Source: Streptomyces filipinensis
Lineage (GTDB): Bacteria; Actinomycetota; Actinomycetes; Streptomycetales; Streptomycetaceae
Assembly: GCF_014649495.1 (NCBI RefSeq)
Contig: NZ_BMTD01000005.1
Location: forward strand, 248,001 to 312,000
Direction: 5' to 3'
Length of the DNA: 64,000 bases
Shown here one piece after another: positions 8,851 through 19,200 of this stretch (positions are counted from its first letter, which is position 1; the number at the start of each line of letters is the position of its first letter). The translations under genes and the position numbers were made by a program. The notes under the pieces are model-generated. The model made no database searches and had not been told where the DNA came from. It worked only from the letters and a program-made list of their open reading frames with translations.

Positions 8851-9972
8851 TCAGCCGGAGCCGATCCGCCCCGCCTGGGGTTGCCCGGCCGCAGCGGAAC
8901 GGGTCGGCGGTCCGGGCCGTTCCGCTGCGGGATCCTGGCGGCCGGTCACGCGGGGGAAGGAGCGGGCGGCGAGCAGGAAGCCCAGAGTCGTCAGCACGAA
9001 CGGCCAGGTGAGCGGGTGGCCGCCGGACGGGGTGAGCAGATGGGCGAGGGCCGGAGTGATGGTCGTCGCCGTCGCGGCGCCCAGCAGCGCGTACAACAGC
9101 GTCGCCGCAGTGGGGGACAGGAACACCCCGCAGAGCGCCAGCGCGACGAGCACGGCGTTGTAGCCCATCGTCCCGTCGGTGATCCGCGCGGCCGGCACCC
9201 CGAGCGCCCAGGCCGTCAGGATGCCTGTGGCACTGCCGGCGCAGGCCACCCACCCCGCCGACCGGCTCGCCAGGAAGAGGCCCGCGAGCAGCAGCGCCCC
9301 CGCGTGCCACTGGTTCAGGAAGAAGACCTGGGCCACGTTGCGGAAGAACGCCGCCACCACGTCGGCCGGTGCGAGCACGGTGGATCCGGAGGCGGCGTGG
9401 GGCAGCGCGGCGCCGGCGGCGCCCTGCGGCCAGATCCGCCCGAACGCGGGCGCGGCCACGGTGATCGCGCCCGCCAGCAGGCAGTAGGGGCTGGTCAGCG
9501 CCGGCAGGGCCCACAGGTGCAGGAGCCGCACAACGGCCGCCGCGACGACGGTGACCACGACGCAGGCCGCGGCGGCGAGCAGTGCCGTGGAGAGCCTGCC
9601 CGGGTCCAGGAACACCGCGCAGCAGAGCGCGGTCAGGCAGGAGTTGAAGCCCTCCAGCCCCGCTCGCACCCGGTCGAGGGCCACCCCCAGCAGATGCGCG
9701 GTGCCGGTACCGAGGACGGCGCCCCCTACGGCGTAGGTGCCGTACCGCCAGTCCGCTGTCAACAGCGCGAGGCCGAAGACGGCGCCTGCCCAAGCGCTGT
9801 CGAGGAACACGACCTGGGCCACGCCGCGCAGCACGAACACCCCGAAACCCGGACCGCCGGGCGAGGACCACCAGCGAGGACGCGTCGACGCCCGCCCGCC
9901 CGGCCCCTCCCTGGACGCCTCACCGCGACCGAGCACCCGCATCCCCACCTGGCGCCACATACCCCACCCCAC
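8851..9972 (-). CDS. Urea transporter (UT family)
   Basis: Integral membrane protein with two related halves. Each half carries the motif cluster of UT channels: LRGVAQVVFLDSAWAGAVFGLAL and GLEGFNSCLTALCCAVFL in the first, FFRNVAQVFFLNQWHAGALLLAGLFLAS and GYNAVLVALALCGVF in the second. These 'NPxxG/GxNxxL' repeats form the selectivity filter in UT channels, so urea (or a similar small amide) uptake is the likely role. The GTG at 9972, the ATG at 9960 and the ATG at 9942 are possible starts; residues before about 45 look non-conserved. It is convergent with the gene at 8237 and stands alone, with no urease genes in view. Confidence 0.85.
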   Translation of the reverse strand: MGWGMWRQVGMRVLGRGEASREGPGGRASTRPRWWSSPGGPGFGVFVLRGVAQVVFLDSAWAGAVFGLALLTADWRYGTYAVGGAVLGTGTAHLLGVALDRVRAGLEGFNSCLTALCCAVFLDPGRLSTALLAAAACVVVTVVAAAVVRLLHLWALPALTSPYCLLAGAITVAAPAFGRIWPQGAAGAALPHAASGSTVLAPADVVAAFFRNVAQVFFLNQWHAGALLLAGLFLASRSAGWVACAGSATGILTAWALGVPAARITDGTMGYNAVLVALALCGVFLSPTAATLLYALLGAATATTITPALAHLLTPSGGHPLTWPFVLTTLGFLLAARSFPRVTGRQDPAAERPGPPTRSAAAGQPQAGRIGSG

Positions 9973-10008
9973 AACCAGACTCTTCCGCTTCGCGGCATTA
10001 TATTTCCG

Positions 10009-10575
10009 CTATACGACATAGTCTCGGTCGTCCGGCAGTCGCATGCCGACGATCACGCTGAGGTCTGCTGCGAGGCGCAGTTCAGTGGCCCGGAGCTCCG
10101 GGTGCTCCAGCCAGTGCAGCCGGGCCTGGTCGGGTACACCGTCGAAACGGGGTGGCCATGGGGTGGCCGGGGTGAAGTCATCGATCACGACCGTGCCGCC
10201 CGGGGCGAGCAGGCGCGCCGGGTCCGCGGCCCCGTCGCCCTTGGCCTGGCCTCCGCCGTCCAGCACGAGCAGGTCGTAGGGGCCGTACCCTTCGATGCGC
10301 GCGCGTTCCGCGTCCCGCTCGACGCTGATCAGGCGGGTGCCCGGACGGGAGCCCGAGGCCAGCCAGGCAAGGCCGACGCCGCAGCCCGTCCCGGTCTCGG
10401 CGATGCCGTGGGGTGCGCCCGCGGCGAGCACCTGCAGCAGCCGCCCCTGTTCGGGTCTGCAGGAGTACGCGAACCCGTGCCCGCGCGCCGCCCCGACGGC
10501 CCGCCGGACCAGCGCGGGCAGTGCGTCGTCGTCCCGGTGGGCCTCGGTTCCCCGCAGTGACATGCCGTGCATCAT
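10009..10575 (-). CDS. Class I SAM-dependent methyltransferase-like protein
   Basis: 188 residues from the ATG at 10575, which has GGTGAGG five bases upstream. Rossmann motif I is GIAETGTGCGVGLAWLA, followed by TRLISVERDAERA (the acidic residue binding the SAM ribose), then DLLVLDGGGQAKGDG and GGTVVIDDFTPATPWPP. This layout matches the O-methyltransferase-like 'methyltransf_24' group. The substrate is unknown. It diverges from the P450 gene 176 bp away, so methylation plus oxidation of one compound is possible but not demonstrated. Confidence 0.82.
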   Translation of the reverse strand: MMHGMSLRGTEAHRDDDALPALVRRAVGAARGHGFAYSCRPEQGRLLQVLAAGAPHGIAETGTGCGVGLAWLASGSRPGTRLISVERDAERARIEGYGPYDLLVLDGGGQAKGDGAADPARLLAPGGTVVIDDFTPATPWPPRFDGVPDQARLHWLEHPELRATELRLAADLSVIVGMRLPDDRDYVV

Positions 10576-10751
10576 GGCCGACCTCACCAGTCGGTCGGGC
10601 GGACCGGGCGGCTGGCATCGGGGCGCGGGGCGGCGCGGGTGTGCGGTCGGCGAGGAGGGCGATGATCGCCGCCGTATCGGACAATCTGGGTGTACGCCCT
10701 TGGACGTCAGCACAGCTGCACGTGCCGGTCGACGCATGTCCGGGAGGCATG

Positions 10752-11981
10752 ATGAGCCAGCAGCCGGTCCTTCTCCCGTACGACGACCCCGCCTTCGTGG
10801 CGGACCCCTTCCCGCTGTACCGACAGCTCCGTGAGGACGGCCCGGTCCGGCGCGCGGTCATCGCCGGCGGCCTGGACGCCTGGCTGGTCACCCGCTACGA
10901 GGACGGACTGGCCGCCTTGTCCGACCCTCGGCTGAGCAGCGATGTCCGCGATGCCTCGGACCCCCGCCTCATCGCCCAGCTGCCCGAGTTCGAGCGCGAA
11001 TCGATGATGAGCAACATGCTGCGTTCCGACCCGCCCGACCACACCCGGCTGCGCCGCCTGGTGTCGAAGGCGTTCACGGCGCGCCGGGTCGCCGACCTGC
11101 GGCCCCGAGTCCAGGAGATCACCGACCGGCTGCTCGACGCGGTGCTGCCGGCCGGCCGGGCCGAACTCGTGGCGGACTTCGCGCTGCCGCTGCCGGTCAC
11201 CGTCATCAGCGAGTTGCTCGGCATTCCGGTGGACGACCGGCACGACTTCCAGCGGTGGACCGACACGATGATCGTGCGCGGGGAGAGGATGCCCGACCCG
11301 GCCGTCGTCAACGAGGCGTGGCAGCGGATGCGCGCATACGTGACCACGCACCTGGAGACCAAGCGGGCCCGGCCCGGGGACGACCTGCTCAGCGCGCTGA
11401 TCAGCGCCCATGACGAGGAACAGCGGCTGAACCACGACGAGCTGATCGCCATGACCTTCCTGCTGCTGGTGGCCGGGTACATCACGACGGTCAACCTGAT
11501 CGGCGGCGGCATCGCCGCGCTGCTCGCCGACCCCGGCCAGCTCACCCTGCTGCGGGAACGTCCGGAGCTGCTGCCCCACGCGATCGAGGAGTTCCTCCGC
11601 TACGACGGCCCCGTCAACCCGGGCATCGCCCGTTTCGCACGCGAAGACGTCGAGATCGCGGGCGTGACCGTCCCCCGCGGGGCGACGGTGTTGGTCGCGT
11701 CCGCGATCGCCGACCGGGATCCGGCTCGGTTCGCCGAGCCCGACAGGCTGGACATCACCCGGCAGGACAACGGCCATCTGGCCTTCGGACACGGCATCCA
11801 CTACTGCCTGGGGGCGCCTCTGGCCCGGCTGGAGGGCCAGATCGCCATCGGAACGGCACTGCGCCGGCTGCCGGGCCTGGCCCTGGCCGTGCCGCCGGCC
11901 GAGCTGAGCTGGCGGCCCGGCGGTCTGCGCGGCCCGGTGCGGCTTCCGGTCACGTTCACCCCAGCCCACCGGGCGGGCTGA
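10752..11981 (+). CDS. Cytochrome P450
   Basis: 409 residues from the second of two tandem ATGs, with GGGAGG just upstream. The bacterial class I P450 motifs are present: ExxR in IEEFLRYDGPV, the heme loop FGHGIHYCLGAPLAR with its Cys ligand, and the substrate-contacting DPPDHTRLRRLVSKAFT. The I-helix reads LLLVAGYITTVNL: the usual acidic residue before the conserved Thr is replaced by Ile. Overall it resembles CYP107/CYP105-like tailoring enzymes. No ferredoxin lies beside it, so redox partners would come from elsewhere. Substrate unknown. Confidence 0.93.
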   Translation: MSQQPVLLPYDDPAFVADPFPLYRQLREDGPVRRAVIAGGLDAWLVTRYEDGLAALSDPRLSSDVRDASDPRLIAQLPEFERESMMSNMLRSDPPDHTRLRRLVSKAFTARRVADLRPRVQEITDRLLDAVLPAGRAELVADFALPLPVTVISELLGIPVDDRHDFQRWTDTMIVRGERMPDPAVVNEAWQRMRAYVTTHLETKRARPGDDLLSALISAHDEEQRLNHDELIAMTFLLLVAGYITTVNLIGGGIAALLADPGQLTLLRERPELLPHAIEEFLRYDGPVNPGIARFAREDVEIAGVTVPRGATVLVASAIADRDPARFAEPDRLDITRQDNGHLAFGHGIHYCLGAPLARLEGQIAIGTALRRLPGLALAVPPAELSWRPGGLRGPVRLPVTFTPAHRAG

Positions 11982-12020
11982 CCCCGGGAGGCGAGGGAAG
12001 GACGGTCCGGCGGGCGGGTG

Positions 12021-13430
12021 TCAGTGGAGGCTTGCACCCTGTGCGCGGAGTTCTCGCTGGACCGCAGCCGCCGGGACGTCCCTGGGCTGCCGGCCCCGGG
12101 TTGCCGCCAGGGCCGCACAGACGCCCGCCGCCTGCCCGGTGGCCATCGAGATCGGCATCACGCGGTAGGAGGAGTGCGCCACGTGGTCGCCGGAGATGCA
12201 GCGGCCCGCGACCAGAACCCGGTCCAGGCCGCGGGGGGAGGAGACAGCGCAGCAGGATGTCGTAGGACTCGCCGCGCGGCAGCCGCTTGAGCGTGGTGCC
12301 GCGCCCGCTCGGGTTGTGGATGTCCACCGGGTAGGCGCCCCGCGCGACGGCGTCGTCGAACTTGCGCGCCGTGAGCACGTCGTCGCCGGTCAGCTGGTAC
12401 TCGCCCAGGATCCGGCGCGTTTCACGGACCCCGACCTGGACGCCGCTCTGGACGACGTAGGAGTCGGTGAAGCCCGGCACGCGGTCGCGCAGGAAACGGG
12501 CGATCTGCGCCATCTGGCGGTGCGCCGTGAACTCCGCGCGGGTGAGGTCCCAGACGCTCGTGCCGAGCACTTCGGTGACCCGGGTGGAGTTCACCGCCAC
12601 CTCGCCGGCGTTCGGGGTGGCGAAGAAGAGCATGTCCTCGCGGGGCAGGTCCAGTTCCCGGCGTCCGTGGCGGCACGGACCAGGTCCCCCAGCCCGTGCA
12701 CGCCCTTCCACTGGTCGGGGTGGGCGCGGGCGTAGGCGGTGAACTCCTCGTGGTCGAAGCGGACCATGCGGAACATCAGCGTCATGGGCTGTGTCCAGCC
12801 GTCCTCGGGCCGTCCGACCTCGTACGCCGCCCCGGCCGCCGCGGCGATGTCCCCGTCCCCGGTGCAGTCGACGATCACGTCGGCGTCCATGACGAGCGGG
12901 CCCGACTTGGTCTCGAACACCGCACGGGCGCGGTCGGACAGGCTGAGGACGTCGGAGGCGAAGGCGTGCAGGAGCGTCCGCACCTCATGGGTCGCCAACA
13001 GCTCGTAGGCCACCCGCTTGAACAGCTCCGCGTCGAAGGGCACGGTGTAGCCGGTCTCCGGTGAGGGACGGATCGCCGCGCCCGCGCGCACGAGCTGGTC
13101 GAGGAGTACCCACAGCACACCGCCGACGACCGGCTCGCCCTCGCCGTGGTCGGGCGGCAGCAGGCGGGCGGTGTCGCCGGCCACGGCCTGCTTGACCTCG
13201 TTGTGGAAGCTCATCAGCGGCATCACCAGTGCCGCGGTGGCGTTGCCGCCGAGGAAGCCGTAGCGCTCGACGAGGACCACCTCGGCGCCCGCGTTCGCGG
13301 CGCCGAGGGCCGCGCCGATGCCGGCCGGCCCGCCACCGATCACCAGCACCTGGGGGGATCCCGCGTGCAGGGCCTGACGCGGCGGAAGCTCCACCTTCCT
13401 GGGGATGCGGGGCGGCGTCAGATAGGACAC
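12021..13430 (-). pseudogene. FAD-dependent oxidoreductase, interrupted by two frameshifts
   Basis: The N-terminal frame (13430 to about 12660) carries the dinucleotide-binding motif VLVIGGGPAGIGAALGAANAG, LVERYGFLGGNATAAL and DVIVDCTGDGDIAAAAG, typical of the FAD_oxidored group. At a CCC run (12657-12659, plus strand) the coding frame jumps, giving DLPREDMLFFATPNAGEVAV; adding one base restores a continuous protein. At a six-G run (12233-12238) a one-base excess shifts it again; the corrected frame gives GLDRVLVAGRCISGDHVAHS and ends at the TGA at 12021. The two indels compensate in length, so either sequencing errors in homopolymers or true decay explains them. The family's substrate is unknown. 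It lies 32 bp downstream of the pyruvyl transferase gene, probably one operon. Confidence 0.8.
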
Positions 13431-13462
13431 GGTGACTCCCTCGGGAACGGTGGCCGCCGGCT

Positions 13463-14636
13463 TCAGCCCGCTGTGGAGGCGGGCACCGGCGTGCTCTCGC
13501 GGGCGACGTGGTGCGGAGCGATCTCCTCCAGCCAGGCGAGGAGCCGCTCAGCGGTCTCGGCCGCCCGAAGCCGCAGCTGTGCCGTACGCGCGGCCGTGTC
13601 GGCGGCCCGACCGGGCCGCTCGTCCCACAGACGGTCCACTTCCGCCAGCAGCAGCCCCGTCGTCTCCCGGATCACCCCGCGCAGGGCGGGCGCGCCGATC
13701 CGCTGGGCGAAGTCGAAGACCTTGCCCGCGTAGGGCAGGGGCAGCAGCGGGATGCCGCAGAGCGCGGCGAAGATCAGAAAGTGCAGCCGCATGCCGACGG
13801 CGAGGTCCAGCCGGGGCGACGATGTCGAGCACCTGCTGCGGTGCGTAGTCGCCGCGCAGCACCGTGCAGCGGTCCGCCGAGGCCATACGGGACGCCACCG
13901 CGTGCGCGTGCCTGATGTCGCCGCGCTCCATGGAGACGAAGACGATGTGGGCGTCGAGCCGGTGAACGAGGAAATCGCCCACACCGGCCAGAAGCTGGTG
14001 GTAGCCGTCCTCGTCGAGATGCTCCGCCGCGCGCCCGGGTTCTCGTACGCTCATCCCCACCAGGCGGACCCCGCGCGGCACGGCCTCCGCCCGCAGGAGT
14101 TCCCCGCCCTGATCACCGGGGGCGAGCAGCAGCGCCGGATCGGCGGTGACGGAGACGGGCCGGGTGAGTCCGGCCGCTTCGAGGACGAGTTTCGACTCCT
14201 CGTCCCGCACCGTGACCTCGACCGCGTCGGAGAGCACCGGACGGACCCGGGCGCAGTCCACCTCGTCGGTCAGCGGACCGGCCCCCACCGCATAGGTGAA
14301 GACGGGTACGTCGAGATCCTGTGCGGTGCGGGCCATCCGCAGGCACCGACGCGCCTCGGTGTCGTAGAGGATCCCGCCTCCGCCGAGTACCAGCGCACTC
14401 AGCCGGCGCAGATACGCGGAGACACCCTCCCTGCACAGACCCTCCCAGCCGGCGACCTCGACATCCGGATGGACGCGGCGGGTGTGTCCGGGATCGCGGG
14501 AGAAGACCACGAAGCGCGTCTCCGGCCGCCCCGCCCGGACCCGGTCCAGCAGGGCGGTGAGGATCGCCTCGTCGCCCACGTTGCGGCCCCCGTAGGAGCC
14601 GAGTACGCCCACGGTCACGCTGTCCGCGCGGTCCAT
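13463..14636 (-). pseudogene. Polysaccharide pyruvyl transferase family gene, one frameshift
   Basis: From the ATG at 14636 (GAGGGAG upstream) the product reads GVLGSYGGRNVGDEAILTAL, the GNxGD start typical of CsaB/WcaK-like pyruvyl transferases, then LVLGGGGILYD and TADPALLLAPG. At a GGGG run (13813-13816, plus strand) one extra base disrupts the frame; removing it joins QQVLDIVA to RLDLAVGMRLHFLIFAALCGIP, the conserved C-terminal 'GmRlH..iFA' segment with its His. The family adds pyruvate ketals to cell-surface sugars. Whether the gene is truly broken or mis-sequenced cannot be decided here, but the neighbour shows the same fault. Confidence 0.8.
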
Positions 14637-14799
14637 GGCCGCTCCCTCACGACGTTCACCAGAAGTGCTCCCGCGACTTGTGTGCCGGACGGCGGGCCGT
14701 CTCCGATGTGCCCGTTTTCGACGTTTCTCCACCAGAGGGCGCCCGCCGGCCGGACACGAGGTTTCGTCCCTCCCCCGACCGCGTGTCACCGTGGCTCGC

Positions 14800-15261
14800 A
14801 TGGAGACCGGAGTAGAGGTGGCCGTGCTGGTCGGACTGCAGGCCTCTGGGAAGTCCACGTTCTACGCGCAGTGTCTGTCCGACCGGTACGCACTGGTCAG
14901 CAAGGATCTGTTTCCGCGGGGCGCCAGGAACAAGCAGGTGAGGCAGCAGCGGCTGGTGGCGGAGCACCTGGCGGCCGAACGGCCGGTGGCGGTGGACAAC
15001 ACCAATCCCTCGCCACAGGAGTGGGCCCCGCTGATCGAGGTGGCCCACATCCACGGGGCGACGGTGACGGCCTACTGGTTCCCTCCCGACGTGGCCGGCT
15101 CGCTGCGACGCAACGCCGTCCGCGAGGGCCGCGAGCGCGTCCCGGACGTCGGCGTCCTGGCCACGCTGAAGCGGCTGCGCAAGCCGTCGCGGTCGGACGG
15201 ATTCGACGGGGTGCGCGAGGTGCGGTTCGACGGCCGCGGCGGCTTCGAGGTGCACGCGTGA
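14800..15261 (+). CDS. P-loop kinase of the polynucleotide-kinase/AAA_33 type
   Basis: 153 residues starting at the ATG at 14800. Walker A is GLQASGKSTFYAQCL near the N-terminus, followed by YALVSKDLFP, VAVDNTNPSPQEW (the 'D.TN' motif of PNK-type kinases) and a lid region FPPDVAGSLRRNAVREGRERVPDVGV. This is the layout of small ATP-dependent kinases related to the T4 polynucleotide kinase 5'-kinase domain. The substrate could be a nucleic acid end or a small molecule. It runs directly into a NUDIX gene with a possible GTGA overlap, suggesting a two-gene operon. Confidence 0.82.
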   Translation: METGVEVAVLVGLQASGKSTFYAQCLSDRYALVSKDLFPRGARNKQVRQQRLVAEHLAAERPVAVDNTNPSPQEWAPLIEVAHIHGATVTAYWFPPDVAGSLRRNAVREGRERVPDVGVLATLKRLRKPSRSDGFDGVREVRFDGRGGFEVHA

Positions 15262-15278
15262 GAAGGGAGAGCCTCCCG

Positions 15279-15794
15279 GTGACCGACGCCGAACCGTTCG
15301 GACGCATCAAGATCCGCGTCGCCGCGGCCCTGTTCAGCGGCGACGAGATCGCCCTCATCCACCGCACCAGGAACGGCCAGGACCAGTACACGCTGCCAGG
15401 CGGCAACGTCGAACCCGGCGAACCCATCCCACAGGCCCTCGCACGGGAACTCGACGAGGAGCTGGGCCTGGACCTGACCGATGCCATCGGCGTCCCGCGA
15501 CTGACCTGGATCCAGGACGCGATGGTCACCCGCCCCGGCAGCACCCCACCCCGCAAGCTCCACCTGGTCTTCCGCGTCCACATCGCCGACTCCACCCGCG
15601 CCCGCCTGCGCACCGTCGAGCACGACGACACCGCCGGCGCGGGCCACCTCACCTGGAGCCACTACAAGGACACCGCCGGCAAGCCGCTGTTCCCTCCGGT
15701 CCCGCTCGCCGAACTCACCACGCCCACCGCGCCGCTCGACGTCGTCCAGGCCTTCCTGCCCGCTCTGGACGACACGAACTACCGCTGGATCTGA
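15279..15794 (+). CDS. NUDIX hydrolase
   Basis: 171 residues from a GTG preceded by GAAGGGAGA. An in-frame GTG at 15258, overlapping the upstream stop as GTGA, is an alternative start. The NUDIX box is intact: GGNVEPGEPIPQALARELDEELGL (described at residues about 42-65: G-x5-E-x7-REL-x-EE-x-G). Such enzymes hydrolyse nucleoside diphosphates linked to another moiety. The partner P-loop kinase upstream suggests nucleotide or nucleic-acid end metabolism, but the substrate is not predictable. Confidence 0.88.
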   Translation: MTDAEPFGRIKIRVAAALFSGDEIALIHRTRNGQDQYTLPGGNVEPGEPIPQALARELDEELGLDLTDAIGVPRLTWIQDAMVTRPGSTPPRKLHLVFRVHIADSTRARLRTVEHDDTAGAGHLTWSHYKDTAGKPLFPPVPLAELTTPTAPLDVVQAFLPALDDTNYRWI

Positions 15795-16240
15795 CCCCGC
15801 GAGGACCGCGGCAGGGCCCGTCCGGTCCCACGCACAGCCGACGGCGGAGCGCTGTGTGCGGAGTACGGCGGTGCACGGCGGCAGCCTGAGCGAGCGCCGA
15901 CCCGATCGCACCGCCGTCGGCCGCGTGCGCAGGCGTCGCGGGCACGCCGCCGCCCGGTGCGTCCGCACCAGCGGCGACCGGCGGGTGCCGTCCCGGCCGC
16001 CGCGGGGCCTGGCTGCCGGCCGCTCCCCTCGTGCCGGCCGGCAGCCGGACCCGGGCCATGACTCTTCCTGCCCCGGCATTGATCGGACAGCCGGTTCCGC
16101 CACCCTGATCAATGGCAGACTTCGCAGGTCACAGGCCCGGCGGCCGGCGATGCCCACAGAAGACGCCTGCGGATTGCCCTCGCGCTGCAAGCAGGCATAC
16201 CTTGTCCAGCCATGCGCCGCGGCCACAGGGGGAGTCGTCG
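15795..16240. other. Intergenic region before the first STAND gene
   Basis: About 450 bp with no convincing gene on either strand. The last 40 bases hold a GGGGGAG ribosome site for the gene at 16241. No clear hairpin or operator was recognised. Confidence 0.5.
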
Positions 16241-19200
16241 ATGGCAGGACGTCCAGAGAGCCCGCTCGATCCGGGTGCGGGTCCGGTCGCGCGGTTCGCG
16301 AGCGAGTTACGCACACTGCGGGCGGAAGCCGGAAGCCCGACCTACCGGGCGATGGCACAGCGCACAGGGCAGGGAGCGAGCACCCTGTCCCAGGCCGCTG
16401 CGGGGGAGCGGCTGCCGACGCTCCCGGTCCTGCTGGCCTACGTCCGGGCCTGCGGCGGCGATGAGACGCTGTGGCAGGCGCGGTGGCGCGAGGCCGCCGC
16501 GGAAGCGGCGACCCAGCCGCGCACCGGTGACGCGGATGCCGCGCCGCCGTACCGCGGACTGGCCCGCTTCGAACCCGGCGACGCCGACCTCTTCTTCGGC
16601 CGCGACGACCTCACCGACCGCCTGCTCACGCTGACCCGATCCCGCCGGTTCAGCGCGGTGTTCGGTCCGTCGGGCAGCGGCAAGTCGTCGTTGCTGCGCG
16701 CCGGCCTCATCCCCCGCCTCCGTGCCCCGGACCGGGGGGACCCCCGGCCACTGGCCGTGCGGGTCCTCACCCCCGGCGAGCACCCGCTGCGCACCCACGA
16801 GCAGCGCCTGGTGCCGAAGGCCGGTGACGGAGACACCTGGCTGATCATCGATCAGTTCGAAGAGCTCTACACCCTGTGCACGGACCGCGGCGAACGCGAC
16901 CGGTTCATCGACCGCCTGCTGGCCGCCGCCGACCCCGCGAGCCGGCTCCGCGTCGTCATCGCCGTCCGCGCCGACTTCCTCGGCCACTGCGCCGAACACC
17001 CGGCGCTGACCGCCGTACTGCAGGACGGGACGGTGCTGGCCGGCCCGATGAGCCGCGACCAGCTGCGCGAGGCCATCACCAAGCCCGCCCAGGCCGCGGG
17101 CCTGATCGTGGAACGCGCTCTCACCGCACGCATTCTCGACGACGTCGAGGGTGAGCCAGGCGCCCTGCCGCTGATGTCCCACGCCTTGCTGGAGACCTGG
17201 AACCGCCGCAACGGCCGTGCCCTGAGCCTGGCGGCCTACGAGGCGGCGGGCGGTCTGCAGGGCGCCGTCACCCACACCGCCGAGGCCGTCCACGGTCGGC
17301 TCACCCCCGACCAGGCCCAGGTGGCACAGCGATTACTCCTCCGACTGATCAGCCCGGGGGACGGCACGCAGGACACGCGCCGGCCCCTCGCCCGAGAGGA
17401 TCTCCCACTGGAGGCCGACCCCGACCTTCGGACCGTCCTGGAACGCCTCGCCCGCGCCCGGCTGATCACCCTCGGCCATGACACCGTAGACCTTGCCCAC
17501 GAGGCGCTCATCACCAGCTGGCCCCGGTTGCGCGGCTGGATCGACACGCATCGCGAGCGACTGCGCATCCATCGCCGGCTGACCGAGGCGGCCCGGACGT
17601 GGGAGGCGCTCGACCACGACCCCGGCGCGCTCTACCGGGGCACACGCCTGTCGGACGCCGAAGAGGCGTTCACCCGGCGGGAGGACCTGAGCGCGCGGGA
17701 GTCGGCGTTCCTGACGGCCAGCCTCAAGGCACGCCGAGACGAACAACGGGCAGCCGCGCGGACCACCCGCCGCCTGCAGACCCTGCTGGCCGGTCTGACG
17801 GCACTGACGCTCGTGACCTGCGCCGCAGCCCTGGTCTCCGTCCGGCAGCGCGACGCGGCACGTGCCGAGCGCGCGGTCGCCGTGTCCCGCCGGATGGACA
17901 CCGAGGCCGACCAGCTGCGCGGTACGACACTGCCGGGACGGGTGCAGAACATCTCGCTCGCAGCGCAGTTGGACATCGCCTCGTACCGCATGCACCCGTC
18001 GGCACGCACCTACACGCATGTGATCAACGACGCGAACACCCCCCTGTTCACGGAGATTCCCGGCGACGGCAGTCAGGCCGACGGCGTGGGGAGGGACACC
18101 GTCCAAGTAGCGGCCGACGCCCACCGCCGGCTGCTGGCGACCGCCACAGCCGACGGGACGGTGCGTCTGTGGAACACCCGTGACTTCCTCCATCCCCGGC
18201 GCGTGGGCCGTTCACTGAAGAGCTACGACGTGGCCCTCAGCTCGGACGGACGCCGGCTGGCTGTCGACACCGTCTCCTCGATCAGCCTGTGGGACACCTC
18301 TGACCCGTTCCACCCCACGAGACTCACTACGATCCGGATGCCCGGCGAGTCGTCCCCGAGCACCATGGCGTTGAGCCCTGACGGACATCTGCTCGCCGCC
18401 GGAGGGGACCGCGTCCACCTGTGGGACGTCCACGACGGGAGGCACCCCGAGCGGCTCGCCCGTACCCTCCCGGGCGATGCACCCGCGTTCAGCCCGCGGG
18501 GGCATGTGCTGGCGACAGGGAGTTTCGAACAGAACGAGGCCGTGCGGCTGTGGGACGTGACGCGACCGGCCCGGATCAAGGAGCTCAGTGCCCTGACCGA
18601 TCAGGGCGGCCCCGTCTTCAGCCCGGACGGGCAGACCCTGGGCATCGCCGCGACCGCCCTGGTCGACGGGCAGGTCCCGCTCTGGAACGTTGGCCGGCCC
18701 AAGCGGCCACGACGCCTGCCCCGGCCGTTGCGTACCGCAGATGGCAGCGGACCGACCGCAGTTGCCTTCAGCCCAGACGGCCGCGTGGCCGCCGTCGCGG
18801 GAGACAGCGGCGCACAGCTGTGGAGCATGGCCGACGGCCAGAGGCCGCAACGACTCGGTGAACCTCTCGCGCAGCGGTCTTCGCACGGCACCGCACTGCT
18901 CTTCGGACCCGGCCACCGACAGCTCATCACGCATGACGGGACCATGCGGGTATGGAGTCTTCCGGCGACTGTCCAACTGGGCTGCCCGAAGCCGGCTGTC
19001 GCGGGGTTCAGCCCCGACGGGCACACCATGGCCACGATCTGCCGGAGTCTCAGACGCGTCCAGTTGTGGAAGGTGGCCGATCCCGGCGCCGGCGGATCCC
19101 TGAGCAGTCTGCCCGGGCGGGCCGCCGTGTTCGCGCCCGGCGGACACTTGCTCGCAGTCGCCGGCCCCCGTGGAGGTGCCTGGCTGTGGGATGTCACCGA

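Noticed and set aside
8219..9871. Minus-strand frame of 550 codons over the urea transporter
   Set aside because: Frame-shifted shadow; the transporter frame shows helices and UT motifs, this one does not.
13752..15794. Long plus-strand frame of 680 codons ending in the NUDIX gene
   Set aside because: Only the last 171 codons are real; the rest is antisense to the pyruvyl transferase and out of frame with the kinase.
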